A stretch of 64,000 nucleotides of DNA from Gluconacetobacter liquefaciens (GTDB lineage: Bacteria > Pseudomonadota > Alphaproteobacteria > Acetobacterales > Acetobacteraceae), in assembly GCF_003350405.1 (NCBI RefSeq), contig NZ_QQAW01000003.1, positions 394,845-458,844 on the forward strand, given 5' to 3'. Made by a program: the position numbers and the translations under genes. The notes under the pieces are model-generated. The model did not search any database and was not told the DNA's origin. It was given only the letters and a program-made list of their open reading frames with translations. Below, in pieces: positions 1 through 8,051 of the stretch; the first letter of the stretch is position 1, and every line of letters begins with the position of its first letter.

Positions 1-1011
1 AAGCCATATATGATGATGAGAGGATATGGTGGCAATAAAATAGGGAAGCTTTTTAAGCTCAGGAAAGTAATCAGAACTGAAAACAGGAGGTTCGAGGCGA
101 ATAAAAGGGAGTTTAAACTTATCAAACAACGGAACTAAATGATGAACTTCATCCGGCGCCAAAATGTTCAATAAGTAATCATTGCCAAAAAGAGAGAATG
201 GAAGTTCATCTAATTTAAATCGGGCGCTGATCTCTTTCGGAAGATGTTCAGACAGAACTTCTTTGAAATCATAGAATTTGTATTCATCGCTAAAATACTT
301 TTCTATGTAATTATAGTAAAGAATATTTTCAAAAAAATCTACAAATCGCCCTTCGTATTTAAACTCGTTAAAGTCATAATTATTCCCTATTCCTCTAATA
401 TAATCGAGAAATAGATTCCCCAGATGGTTTTTTATTAGATCATTTGCTTTTTCTGTCTCATAAAACCAATGAAAATATTCCATATACCATCTTTTTGTGG
501 CATCGTTCTGTAGAGTATCAGAAGTATTTTTATTGACTTGATGCCCAACAGACCGAGTCCATAACTCGTTCCTAGGTGAAGTTAATGTATAAAAAACGTA
601 TTTTTGTTCGGCGTAATTTTGTACGGCGTCTTTAATAGAGAAACTTTTGCAAAAAATCCCTTCGCTATCTAAGACGATAGAGTAGGGTGTCCTCACCTTT
701 AATAATCCGCCAAATTTCTTAACAGTCTGGAAAGTAAATTTTCCAACACGTGAAATAAAATCCTTTGAACTCCCTGGAATTTTGAAATATTTTATCACGT
801 CTTCTGTGGTAACTATATTGAAATGCTCAACATAATTTCTTGTAAAAATTTCCTTAAATAGGCTAACGTTGTGCTCTTCGCAAACAAGAATGAAGTCGAT
901 ACTATCAAAGTCGGTGCAATATTTCTTTATGCTCTTCACCATACATTCATACTGATCTGCATGCTTCTCATAGCTCGGAGTTACTATAGAAACACGTTCT
1001 GCATTATTCAT
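1..1011 (-). CDS. Partial AT-rich protein, putative surface-polysaccharide glycosyltransferase-like
   Basis: An open frame of 337 codons starts at the ATG on 1011 and runs off the left edge, so the C-terminus is missing. The N-terminus (MNNAERVSIVTPSY, then a stretch ending in FILVCEE) has the strand-turn look of a GT-A-like nucleotide-sugar-binding fold. It resembles the DUF6492-type proteins found in capsule loci, though that assignment is from memory of the family and weak. A D-S-E triplet about 120 residues in could be a DxD-like metal site. The gene is strikingly AT-rich, rich in Lys, Asn, Phe and Tyr codons, and unlike the GC-rich core genes further right, which suggests recent transfer. 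It lies in the same orientation as the capsule locus, beyond the phage/IS remnants. Confidence 0.5.
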   Translation of the reverse strand, partial: MNNAERVSIVTPSYEKHADQYECMVKSIKKYCTDFDSIDFILVCEEHNVSLFKEIFTRNYVEHFNIVTTEDVIKYFKIPGSSKDFISRVGKFTFQTVKKFGGLLKVRTPYSIVLDSEGIFCKSFSIKDAVQNYAEQKYVFYTLTSPRNELWTRSVGHQVNKNTSDTLQNDATKRWYMEYFHWFYETEKANDLIKNHLGNLFLDYIRGIGNNYDFNEFKYEGRFVDFFENILYYNYIEKYFSDEYKFYDFKEVLSEHLPKEISARFKLDELPFSLFGNDYLLNILAPDEVHHLVPLFDKFKLPFIRLEPPVFSSDYFPELKKLPYFIATISSHHHIWL

Positions 1012-1089
1012 GGGTAGCCTATCTAAATGTTATTTGCGAATTGTCTTAAGATTCATCATTGACTTTATGTGTTTTGATGTCAAGTTTCG
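1012..1089. other. AT-rich spacer upstream of the partial transferase
   Basis: This short AT-rich segment should carry the promoter and ribosome binding site of the minus-strand gene. No clear -35/-10 pair was identified. It ends where similarity to the transposase remnant begins. Confidence 0.3.
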
Positions 1090-1524
1090 GTTGTCTTCAC
1101 GATGGTCTCGCTCTTCGAAAGAGGCCCCTTTTTGGGACTCTCGCCGCTTTGTGGTGAGCTCTGATGTTCGTGCCAGAAAAGTCATGCCAAGCGCCGCTCC
1201 GCGTCGTTCCTAAACCTGTTCGAGCAGGCGTTCCCATACGCCGAGTTTCGTCCAGCGGATGAAAAGCTGCGCCGCCCGCCACCACGGGCCTGGTTCAGCG
1301 GGGATGCTCCACCATTTCGCGCCATTCTCATGGCACCAGAAAATCGCTGCTATCGTACGCCGCAGATCATGGGGCGGCGTCTTGTCTCTTGGGCGAACCA
1401 CCTCAATCAGAGGTTCCCAGATCGCCCATGTCTCGTCCGTAAACCAGAATGCGATCCCGTCGACACAGCCGGAGACGATCATGGTTAAGGCCGTAGGTCC
1501 GGCGTAAGTGAGGAAAGCTCTCAT
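1090..1524 (-). pseudogene. Decayed IS5-family transposase (N-terminal part)
   Basis: The minus strand encodes the N-terminal DUF4096-type region of an IS5-family transposase. Residues such as FTDETWAIWEPL, the segment PPHDLRRTIAAIFW and a Trp-rich run WWRAAQLF are characteristic. The frame stops at a TAG on 1210-1212, where family members usually read Gln. It then resumes in the same frame with ALGMTFL, and a short stretch (GTNIRAHHKAA) lies in a neighbouring frame. The gene therefore carries a nonsense mutation and small compensating frameshifts. The DDE catalytic region is absent. The homologous part probably begins near residue 27 of the 104-residue open frame. The element cannot transpose by itself. 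Confidence 0.8.
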
Positions 1525-1576
1525 GGCGACTGATCCGTCCCCTGTATCGTATATTCTCTACCGCACTGTGGCCTAG

Positions 1577-1780
1577 AGGTGGCAACCGTCATCCTACACG
1601 GGGCTGGACGGGAAAGCGGTGACGCCCGCGCCGGTGGTTATTTCGGCAGCGGGGACAGTTGTGGCGCGGATGCTGCTGATCGAAGCAGCTCAACCGTCGG
1701 TTCCAGCCGAATTTGCCTACGCGTCCGATCCGGGCGGTGAGTATTCTGTGGGGAGCGTCTACACCCCCTCCAAGGCCTGA
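1577..1780 (+). pseudogene. C-terminal fragment of a probable phage tail gene
   Basis: Between an in-frame TAG (1574-1576) and a TGA (1778-1780) lies an open frame of 67 residues with no ATG near its beginning. It contains VTPAPVVISAAGTVVARMLL and ends SVYTPSKA. It stops 15 bases before the next ATG, is read in the same direction, and directly abuts the IS remnant on its 5' side. I read it as the surviving tail of a gene cut by the insertion. The phage assignment comes only from context, namely the beta-helix protein and small membrane protein that follow. It could also be a surface-protein remnant. Confidence 0.45.
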
Positions 1781-1795
1781 GAAAGGGAATCCGTC

Positions 1796-3205
1796 ATGCA
1801 CTATCGCACCATCGCCATCGGTGTCTTGTGTCTGATCGCCACCACGACCATCGCCGCCCGGGCGCAAAATCTGATCGTCACCTTCCAAGACGGCCAGAAG
1901 CTGCCCGCGAAACAGCTTAATAGCGTGCAGAACGGCGTCGTCAGTGTTGAGAACGGCACATCACGGGGGCAGTTGCTGACGAATCCGACCCTGTCAGGTG
2001 CACGAATCACGACAGCCCCTAGCGACAAGCCGGGCGCGACGGGCGCGGCGGTGCCCAGCACAGCATGGGTAGATGCCTATTATACACCGCTTTCGTATGT
2101 GGTGGCCTCATCCGTCACAAAGACTATGTGCGCCACTAGCTGCGATTTCACGTCGATTCTGGATTTTGGCAGATGGGTCGGTAAGGTGGTCATCATCGGG
2201 GATGCCACGATCACCTTGGCCATCTCTACCGGGACCTATCCCGCGTCCGGGTCATATCCCAACGTGGTCGACATGAGCGGACCCAACTGGAGCCGTGTCC
2301 GGATTCTGGGGAACAGCGCTGCGAATACGGTGCTGAACTTCAACAATCTGGCGAACAACAATTACTCCGCGTTTTACGCTCATGACGGGGCAGCGCTGGC
2401 CTTCATCAACCACATCACGATCAACGGGATCGGCGCCCGCACAGGGACACACACATGGGCCGATCTATCCGCCGGCAGCGCGTTCCTCGCGCAAGGGAAC
2501 TCCTCCATCCACGCAGGAGCGGATGTGATCGTCAACGACTACTATTACGACGTGACGGCGGATGTCGGCGGCGAATTCCTAGGAGATGCCGGATTTACGG
2601 GAAACCGGGCAGGCGATGCGAATTTTCTCGCCAGGCACGGCGGGAAAATCCATTGCGAAGGCTGCATCGCCAATGACGCGGGCGATGCGCCGAACGGTCT
2701 GGGGTTCAACTTCCTGGCGGAGAGCGACGGGGCCGTGTGGGCCGACGGCTCGACTGCGACCGCCGGGTTGGTCGGGGGCTTCTCAGCCTCGGCGGGAGGG
2801 TCCGCCTGGTATCATAGCGTAACGGTCTCGGGCTCTGGTGGTCCCGGCCTGTTCGCCTTCCTCGGCGGGATAATGTTTATCGATAAGGCCACTTCGACCG
2901 CCAACGCCATTGGGATGGAGGCTGCGACCGGTGGCCGGATTTCAGGCGGCACGGTCATGCTCAGCGGCAACGCCGGGGACGGTGTGCTGCTGGACCACGG
3001 ATGGTTCGAGGGTAGTGCCGTAACGTCCAAGAACAACGGCGGCTACGGATTTCGCGTGATAGACGGCAGTTTCGGACGGTTCTTCTCATCCGCCTCGGCC
3101 TCCACCGGGAATACGAGCGGTCTGTCCTATGTCGATCCGGGGAGCGCCTGCACCAGCACGTCCGCCATGAACTGCGACGTCGGCTCAAGCATCGTCATCA
3201 ATTGA
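1796..3205 (+). CDS. Secreted right-handed beta-helix protein, possibly tail-spike-like
   Basis: This 469-residue protein begins with a clear signal peptide (hydrophobic residues about 6-20, likely cleavage after ARA). The body is rich in Gly, Ala, Asn, Ser and Thr, with repeated short turns such as SGNAGDGVLLDHG and KNNGGYGFRVIDG. These are typical of parallel beta-helix repeats (the pectate-lyase / phage tail-spike fold) and fill roughly residues 110-450. Paired Cys residues (CATSC near 113, CEGC near 289, two near the C-terminus) may form disulfides. An AAAGGGA element precedes the ATG. It is sandwiched between IS remnants and follows a truncated gene end. No catalytic residues could be assigned. 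It may be a phage receptor-binding or depolymerase-type protein, or a surface adhesin. Confidence 0.6.
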   Translation: MHYRTIAIGVLCLIATTTIAARAQNLIVTFQDGQKLPAKQLNSVQNGVVSVENGTSRGQLLTNPTLSGARITTAPSDKPGATGAAVPSTAWVDAYYTPLSYVVASSVTKTMCATSCDFTSILDFGRWVGKVVIIGDATITLAISTGTYPASGSYPNVVDMSGPNWSRVRILGNSAANTVLNFNNLANNNYSAFYAHDGAALAFINHITINGIGARTGTHTWADLSAGSAFLAQGNSSIHAGADVIVNDYYYDVTADVGGEFLGDAGFTGNRAGDANFLARHGGKIHCEGCIANDAGDAPNGLGFNFLAESDGAVWADGSTATAGLVGGFSASAGGSAWYHSVTVSGSGGPGLFAFLGGIMFIDKATSTANAIGMEAATGGRISGGTVMLSGNAGDGVLLDHGWFEGSAVTSKNNGGYGFRVIDGSFGRFFSSASASTGNTSGLSYVDPGSACTSTSAMNCDVGSSIVIN

Positions 3206-3215
3206 ATATCCTAGC

Positions 3216-3497
3216 ATGAACCTGATCGAGCTATGGAAAGTCTACAGCACGCCCGCGGGCACGCTCCTCGGTGCGGCGGGCGGCATATATGGAACCTTGC
3301 TACAAGGACGCATGTCGGCGTGGCGGGGCCATTTGGAAGCCGGACGCCAAGCGCTGGAACTCGTCGCGAGAGCGGGCGAACGCGAGGCGCGAACAGATGC
3401 GCTGCTGACAGCGTGCATGGACCGTCTCGATGCCGCGCGACGTGGCCTATTCGATCAGCCGAGAGGGGAACGCGCGGCCGTCGAGGGGAGGTTCTGA
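3216..3497 (+). CDS. Small hypothetical protein, possible phage lysis-module or membrane protein
   Basis: This 93-residue protein starts 10 bases after the beta-helix gene. The N-terminus has a short hydrophobic, Gly-rich segment (about residues 13-29, with AGTLLGAAGGIYGTLL) that could be a single membrane segment. A charged, probably helical region follows, with repeated Ala, Arg and Glu. No family was recognised. The arrangement of one membrane helix plus an amphipathic helix, directly after a tail-like gene, resembles small phage holin/Rz-like or tail accessory proteins, but that is inference. The ribosome binding site is weak, so translation may be coupled to the upstream gene. Confidence 0.4.
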   Translation: MNLIELWKVYSTPAGTLLGAAGGIYGTLLQGRMSAWRGHLEAGRQALELVARAGEREARTDALLTACMDRLDAARRGLFDQPRGERAAVEGRF

Positions 3498-3500
3498 TCT

Positions 3501-3805
3501 CTAATCGAAGCGCTTAGAAGCCTCTAAACGGCCCTTCAGCCGCCCTCGAATAGGGTTCCAAACCTTGTGTCCCGCGCTTCCAAATCTGGTGTCGCGCTTC
3601 AACGGTAGCATCCGCCACGGCAGCCCGCCTCTCAGCAGATAGAACATCGCGTCGAGCAGCTTGCGCCATCCCCATTTACGCGGCCGCCCTCCCGGCTTCG
3701 CCGCCAGCATAACCGGCTCTAAACACTCCATTCCGCATCCGTCAAATCGCTTGGCAGCCGTAGTCCCTTGCGCGCATCCTGCGCGCGGATGGTATCGGTC
3801 CACAT
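3501..3805 (-). pseudogene. Decayed IS5-family transposase (second copy, N-terminal part)
   Basis: The minus strand starts with an ATG at 3805 followed by MWTDTIRAQDARKGLRLPSD, LTDAEWSV, the classic N-terminus of one IS5 subgroup. A one-base deletion then brings a TAG into frame. The neighbouring frame carries on with KPGGRPRKW, WRKLLDAMFYLLRGGLPWRM. After about residue 75 the similarity ends abruptly at a short imperfect tandem repeat, so the catalytic part is lost. It differs in sequence from the remnant near 1.1-1.5 kb, so the two are not copies of one insertion. Both lie on the minus strand, flanking the beta-helix gene. Confidence 0.8.
3556..3597. repeat. Imperfect 20-22 bp tandem repeat at IS truncation point
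   Basis: Two adjacent units, at 3556-3577 and 3578-3597, share TTCCAAA, then CT.GTGTC, then CGCGC. They differ by a few substitutions and two bases in length. They sit exactly where the second transposase remnant loses similarity, so they may mark the recombination or slippage event that truncated it. Confidence 0.5.
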
Positions 3806-4058
3806 GAGATCCTCCGTCGATGTTTCGCAACCCCGACTGAATCACAAAAGACTGATATCACTTAATTTATTATCCACGCCCTTTTCGGGGCAGACACTAA
3901 AGAATGCCGAAAGGATTGCCATTCTTATGACATAGAATGGCTACAGATGATATTTCAGGGCATGTTGCTTACCTGTATCGAGAATTTTCACTGTACAGAC
4001 AATAATTTTTGGTTTGAAATTTTCCGGATCTATATTAATTTCAATCCTGTTAAATACA
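3806..4058. other. AT-rich intergenic region
   Basis: Apart from a single TTATCCACG near 3871, nothing recognisable was found. The segment is AT-rich compared with its neighbours. It separates the 5' end of the IS remnant from the 3' end of the WavE-like gene. It may be leftover insertion DNA. Confidence 0.3.
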
Positions 4059-5555
4059 TTAACGAAAAAATTTACTTTTTACCCCTGTAAATTTACGTTG
4101 CAAAAAAGAGGGGAGAGTTGCCTCCTGTCTTGGAAAGTGATCATTGCGGAAATCAACATAATTAATTCGTAAGGTCTCAATTCGCTGTATTGAAAGAACG
4201 ATTTCGATATTGTTCTGTTCAGGAGATGAAACTGCGAAAGGAATACTCAAGGTACGACTTCCGGTTCCGGCAGGTATTTCGATCGTGCGTTCGGCCAGCA
4301 GGTTCTGGCCCGAACTCGCGGTAATACGCAGAGTGACGGCACCTGGTCCGGTGATGAGAGCGCAATCCACGTGCGCTATATAATGTCCTCCGGGTAAGGT
4401 CACATAGGGACCATAGATTAGAGTGCCGTTAGGCCCATTAGCAACGATTTCACCGTCTTTGAGTGTGGCATCGCGCAGGCTCAGTTGCAGGGCGTCGTAG
4501 CGTTCCCAGAACTCATCTCGAACTACCTGTTTATTCGGCGGCGTAGCAAGAGGCTCTTTCACACTATTTAACGTAATCGTGCGGTAGTTTTCGCCCCGTG
4601 CATGGCATAGTGCGCGCCAGGTCTCCGCGGTGATGCATTGGGTGCGCTTGTTACGGTTATGGAATTCGTGACTGTATTTTTCAAATACGCATCCGGCGCG
4701 CAGAAGGTCGCATGGAATGAAATTATCGATCAGGATATCCATGCACAAATCCCTGGAACGCAGGTCATTGTGATAATCCAGATGAAGATCTGGAAACGCT
4801 GATTTGAATGTCGGATAAAGTAGATATTGCTCGACTGCCAGCCTTACCAGGAACAGTTTTTCTGCGCTGCTTGAGCCGGAGGCATAATCATGTACCCTGT
4901 AATATGTAGCATCTGCCAGCGGCATGGGGGGGATATCCCATAGCCGTGTCACGTCACGCGTCAGGCCCAGATGGAACCAGTCACTATAATGAAGAGGCAG
5001 GCGTTCGAGCGCGTAGGGGTTGAGCGTGTAAAGCCATGAGATCATGACGCGCTCTTCCAGCACGCTGGCATGCCCACGGGGAAGGGCGCGGTCAGCCTCG
5101 TAATGCGCCAGGAAACTGCGATCCGCAAAAATCAGGTCAGCCCGGACCCTCAGTACGTAAATGCTACTGACCAAGGCTAGCCCGGCCCGGGCGGCCGCAA
5201 TCTGAAAATTGATATTATTACCGGCCTTGCTGTCTTTCTTGAACAGCGGGAGCGATAAGGCCGGGTCGGCAAGTGTGACGGCGGTGCAGGCCTGGCGGAG
5301 AAAAAACAGGGCATTGCGCAGTTTGCCATTGTGCTGATGCGCCGCCACCAGCGCAAGGTCATCCAGAACACCATTTTCGCGAGGCGTACCGGTCACGATA
5401 TCCGTGACTGAAATGGCGAGGATAATGGGTGTATGGGGAAAAAGACGCCGCCAGTGAACACAGTGATTGGCAGTTTCAATCAGGTTGCTGCGAATGAGCG
5501 ACCCTTGGACAACAATACTGAATGTCTCGGGATTGTCCCAGTCAGGATTTGTCAT
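4059..5555 (-). CDS. WavE-like LPS/capsule biosynthesis transferase with C-terminal beta domain
   Basis: This is a 498-residue protein if the ATG at 5555 is used. An upstream ATG at 5726 would add 57 unconserved residues and overlap the preceding gene. From the chosen start the protein opens with FSIVVQGSLIRSN, the hallmark of the WavE family (Vibrio cholerae LPS core synthesis), with a later DxD-like acidic loop (RVRADLIFAD) and HYSDWFHLG in the expected order. Residues from about 370 to 480 form a separate strand-rich region (YGPYVTLPGGHYIAHV, then alternating hydrophobic strands), probably a carbohydrate-binding beta-sandwich. It is the last gene of the modification cassette and probably transfers a sugar or phospho-sugar to the capsule or LPS. 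The donor is unknown. Confidence 0.7.
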   Translation of the reverse strand: MTNPDWDNPETFSIVVQGSLIRSNLIETANHCVHWRRLFPHTPIILAISVTDIVTGTPRENGVLDDLALVAAHQHNGKLRNALFFLRQACTAVTLADPALSLPLFKKDSKAGNNINFQIAAARAGLALVSSIYVLRVRADLIFADRSFLAHYEADRALPRGHASVLEERVMISWLYTLNPYALERLPLHYSDWFHLGLTRDVTRLWDIPPMPLADATYYRVHDYASGSSSAEKLFLVRLAVEQYLLYPTFKSAFPDLHLDYHNDLRSRDLCMDILIDNFIPCDLLRAGCVFEKYSHEFHNRNKRTQCITAETWRALCHARGENYRTITLNSVKEPLATPPNKQVVRDEFWERYDALQLSLRDATLKDGEIVANGPNGTLIYGPYVTLPGGHYIAHVDCALITGPGAVTLRITASSGQNLLAERTIEIPAGTGSRTLSIPFAVSSPEQNNIEIVLSIQRIETLRINYVDFRNDHFPRQEATLPSFLQRKFTGVKSKFFR

Positions 5556-5697
5556 TGAGTATGCCCTGGCTGTTCCGCTTGGGTTACAGAAAAAGGGGCG
5601 GAACCTTGCGGTTCCACCACCATCTGATCCAAGGGGGCTTGTTGGTCTGACATAGGCAGGGCAGATTTTTGGTGCCCGAGGCTCAGCATATTGAAGG

Positions 5698-6426
5698 TCA
5701 GGGTTTTTCCCCGCCCAAAGCCTCATACTCCGCAGGCACGCCGCAGAATGTGATCAGCTCCGTCGGGATGAGGTCGTAGTGGATGCGCTGACCTGCTTTG
5801 ATCAGATGATTATAAAGCGGTGCGATATAGAGTTCTGGCAAAGAGGGAGCCAGCCGTTCTCGCGCCAGCGCGTCGAGGAAGGATGAGGACTGCGCGAAAT
5901 GATACAGCCCGTCGCAGCAGAGGTCGGAAATAGGCTGCTTTTCAGTCGTTCGCGCCGCCAGGGGTTCGTCACCGTCTTCCGTGGGGCCAACATAGGACCA
6001 GTTTGCACCTTCGCCCCGGAAAACTTCCAGATACCCATCGGAATGGTTGAACCAACTGGCTTCAGGAAAGTGGAAACCGGTGCGGAATGTATCAATGTTG
6101 AAGATTGTCAGGGGAGTCCGGTCGTCGAGCGCGGCTTCCTTAATGCCGATTTCGACCGTCTCTGCCTGTCCTGCCGTTTCCCGGTCCAGCACAACGATGC
6201 GGGCATCGCGGATACCGAGTTCGGTCGTTTCCTTGCGGATGAAGGCAGGCGTCTCTGCAACCGTCCGCGCAATGAAAATGAAGGGCAAATCATTGAAGTA
6301 GCGGGAGAAGCTTTCTACCGAATGCTTGAATACGCTCTTGCCGTGAAGAGGCAGCATGTATTTTGGCTTGGTGTATCCCGCTTTTGTAAAGCGGCTCGAC
6401 AGTCCGGCCATGGGAATGATGATCAT
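5698..6426 (-). CDS. Nucleotidyltransferase of capsule modification cassette (Cj1416-like)
   Basis: This 242-residue protein opens with IIIPMAGLSSRFTKAGYTKPK, the G-x-x-S-R-F-x-K signature of NTP-binding nucleotidyltransferases, where Arg and Lys hold the triphosphate. IFNIDTFRTG supplies the metal-binding Asp. It is shorter than sugar-1-phosphate thymidylyl- or cytidylyltransferases. It most resembles the capsular nucleotidyltransferases of Campylobacter jejuni Cj1416 type, which activate small phosphorylated compounds with CTP. The ATG overlaps the stop of the upstream kinase fusion by four bases (ATGA), so translation is coupled. The product is probably a CDP-linked phospho-group donor for the downstream transferase. 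The substrate cannot be read from sequence. Confidence 0.65.
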   Translation of the reverse strand: MIIIPMAGLSSRFTKAGYTKPKYMLPLHGKSVFKHSVESFSRYFNDLPFIFIARTVAETPAFIRKETTELGIRDARIVVLDRETAGQAETVEIGIKEAALDDRTPLTIFNIDTFRTGFHFPEASWFNHSDGYLEVFRGEGANWSYVGPTEDGDEPLAARTTEKQPISDLCCDGLYHFAQSSSFLDALARERLAPSLPELYIAPLYNHLIKAGQRIHYDLIPTELITFCGVPAEYEALGGEKP

Positions 6427-8051
6427 GCGGGCTTTCCTTCCAAGGCGGAAAAAAGTCTGAGTGCATTAGCAATGAAGGCGGCCTGCCGGTCCGGACGGTC
6501 GGCGTGGAGGGGAAGCATCGAGACAAACAGAGAAGTCGTAATGGCTCCAATTTCCTGGCTGGCGGTAGAAATACCCGCGATCGTCAGATCGGCGAACTGA
6601 TTTCGCAGCCAGTTCCGCTGGCTCGATGGAGGAAATTCCAGCGAGAAGCTGTACATATTCTGCTGCGTCAGCCGGTAACGGCCGGCGATGATCAGGTCGT
6701 ATAAGCCGTTGATGGAATGGGAGAGCTTTGCAATGTCATAACGGATGTCACCGTAAATATCATGTTCACCGCTGGAGACGTATCCGCGTGGGTCAATCAC
6801 GGAAATGCGGTTATTGCGGGAATTATAGAGAATATTGCTGAAGCAGAAATCACCATGCATGATGGTGGAGGGTTCCGCGGCATCCGGTACGGAAATCATG
6901 CCTTCCAGTGAGGTCGCGATCTCTGCAAGGGATGGCATGGGCCGACCGTTCAGCGAGAGTGGCTTTGCAATATCAAAGCCACTCTCCCGTGCGTAGCGTT
7001 CAAGCCGTTCGACGGTTTTCTTGCCCATGAGTTGCCGCGCATAGTGCGCGCGCGGAATCTCGCCTTCGTGCGAGGCGCAGATCTCCAGGAACTCGGTACA
7101 GGAGCTGAGGAGCTTCTGCCATGTGATCCGGCCAATACCGGAGAATACGAAAAGTTCCGACAGGTTGGGAGCGTACTGGTACTCTGTGCTATAGAATGCG
7201 CGCGTGCCATCCTGGCCTTGATCGAGAAGGCGGGCGCTGTAGGGACGCGCATCGGCTGGAATGCGGGCAAACCAATTGGCTTCCGCCTGCATCTTGAAGG
7301 CGTCGGTCGAGAGTTTCTTGACTGTATTGCGGGTAATCTGCAGGGAGTTGAAGGAACGCGCAGTGGTCACCATCCGTCGCGAATGGAAATACGTCTGCAG
7401 GTGGCCGAAATCGTACCAGTGTTCGATATTGTCCATGCGCATGGGGTGGAGCCGGTTATAGGCATTGACGCCACGTAAAAAGTCGTAGCCAGATCGCACC
7501 ATCGCACGGACCAGTTCGCTGCAACTCGAGAACGCGAAATAACCGCAGGCTACGGGACGGCTCAATTGCGTTTCCGAAGCGGCTTCTATAAGCTCAAGGC
7601 TCTCGATCTGCGTGCCTGAATGATTGATGGCCGCCCAGCAATAATCGTCTCCTTCTGCATGGGAGGCTACGACGTCCAGCCCGGAAGGCAGACGATCCAG
7701 CAACGTATCCCCGTGCAAAACGCGGATGCCAGCCGAATAGGCGCTGATACTGTTGACGGCGAAGACGATCGAGGCCCCCAGATCCAGGCCATCGGGCACG
7801 AAAATGGGCGTTACGCCCTTGTCCTTGAAGCTCTGAAGATCATGTGCCGGAACGTCGAAACTCTCCGGCAAGGTGATATAGATCGGCGATGCCTCGGTCA
7901 GATCCTGCTTGAGGCTGGCAATCTGCATGTCGTACAAGCGGCCCACGCCCAGTGGCAGAAAGGCCGGCGGCAAAGGCCCGAACTCTGCAACGAGTTCATG
8001 GCTGACGTAAGCGCCTGATGCAATGACGCTGATAAGGTTGGGGTGAATCAT
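6423..8051 (-). CDS. Fused nucleotidyltransferase-like / aminoglycoside-phosphotransferase-type kinase
   Basis: This is a 542-residue two-domain protein. Residues 1-240 look like a divergent nucleotidyltransferase fold (PLGVGRLYDMQI, and later VLHGDTLLDRLP) but lack the usual Gly-x-Gly-x-Arg loop, so that half may be inactive or only bind substrate. Residues about 260-530 form an APH/choline-kinase-like domain. The catalytic loop is IMHGDFCFSNILYN (Asp and Asn in place) and the metal-binding stretch is VIDPRGY. Both ends overlap neighbours by four bases, giving one tightly coupled three-gene unit with the HAD phosphatase upstream and the intact nucleotidyltransferase downstream. A small-molecule kinase supplying phosphate for the capsule donor is likely. 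The acceptor is unknown. Confidence 0.6.
   Translation of the reverse strand: MIHPNLISVIASGAYVSHELVAEFGPLPPAFLPLGVGRLYDMQIASLKQDLTEASPIYITLPESFDVPAHDLQSFKDKGVTPIFVPDGLDLGASIVFAVNSISAYSAGIRVLHGDTLLDRLPSGLDVVASHAEGDDYCWAAINHSGTQIESLELIEAASETQLSRPVACGYFAFSSCSELVRAMVRSGYDFLRGVNAYNRLHPMRMDNIEHWYDFGHLQTYFHSRRMVTTARSFNSLQITRNTVKKLSTDAFKMQAEANWFARIPADARPYSARLLDQGQDGTRAFYSTEYQYAPNLSELFVFSGIGRITWQKLLSSCTEFLEICASHEGEIPRAHYARQLMGKKTVERLERYARESGFDIAKPLSLNGRPMPSLAEIATSLEGMISVPDAAEPSTIMHGDFCFSNILYNSRNNRISVIDPRGYVSSGEHDIYGDIRYDIAKLSHSINGLYDLIIAGRYRLTQQNMYSFSLEFPPSSQRNWLRNQFADLTIAGISTASQEIGAITTSLFVSMLPLHADRPDRQAAFIANALRLFSALEGKPA

Noticed and set aside
3233..3517. Alternative frame over the small phage-like gene
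   Set aside because: It lacks a hydrophobic segment and is Arg/Cys-rich, typical of an out-of-frame reading.
1090..3805. Composite transposon flanked by two IS copies
   Set aside because: The two remnants belong to different IS5 subgroups and are both truncated, so they cannot be ends of one composite element.
3869..3880. DnaA-box-like TTATCCACG
   Set aside because: It differs from consensus at the last base, lies in decayed insertion DNA and has no partner boxes.
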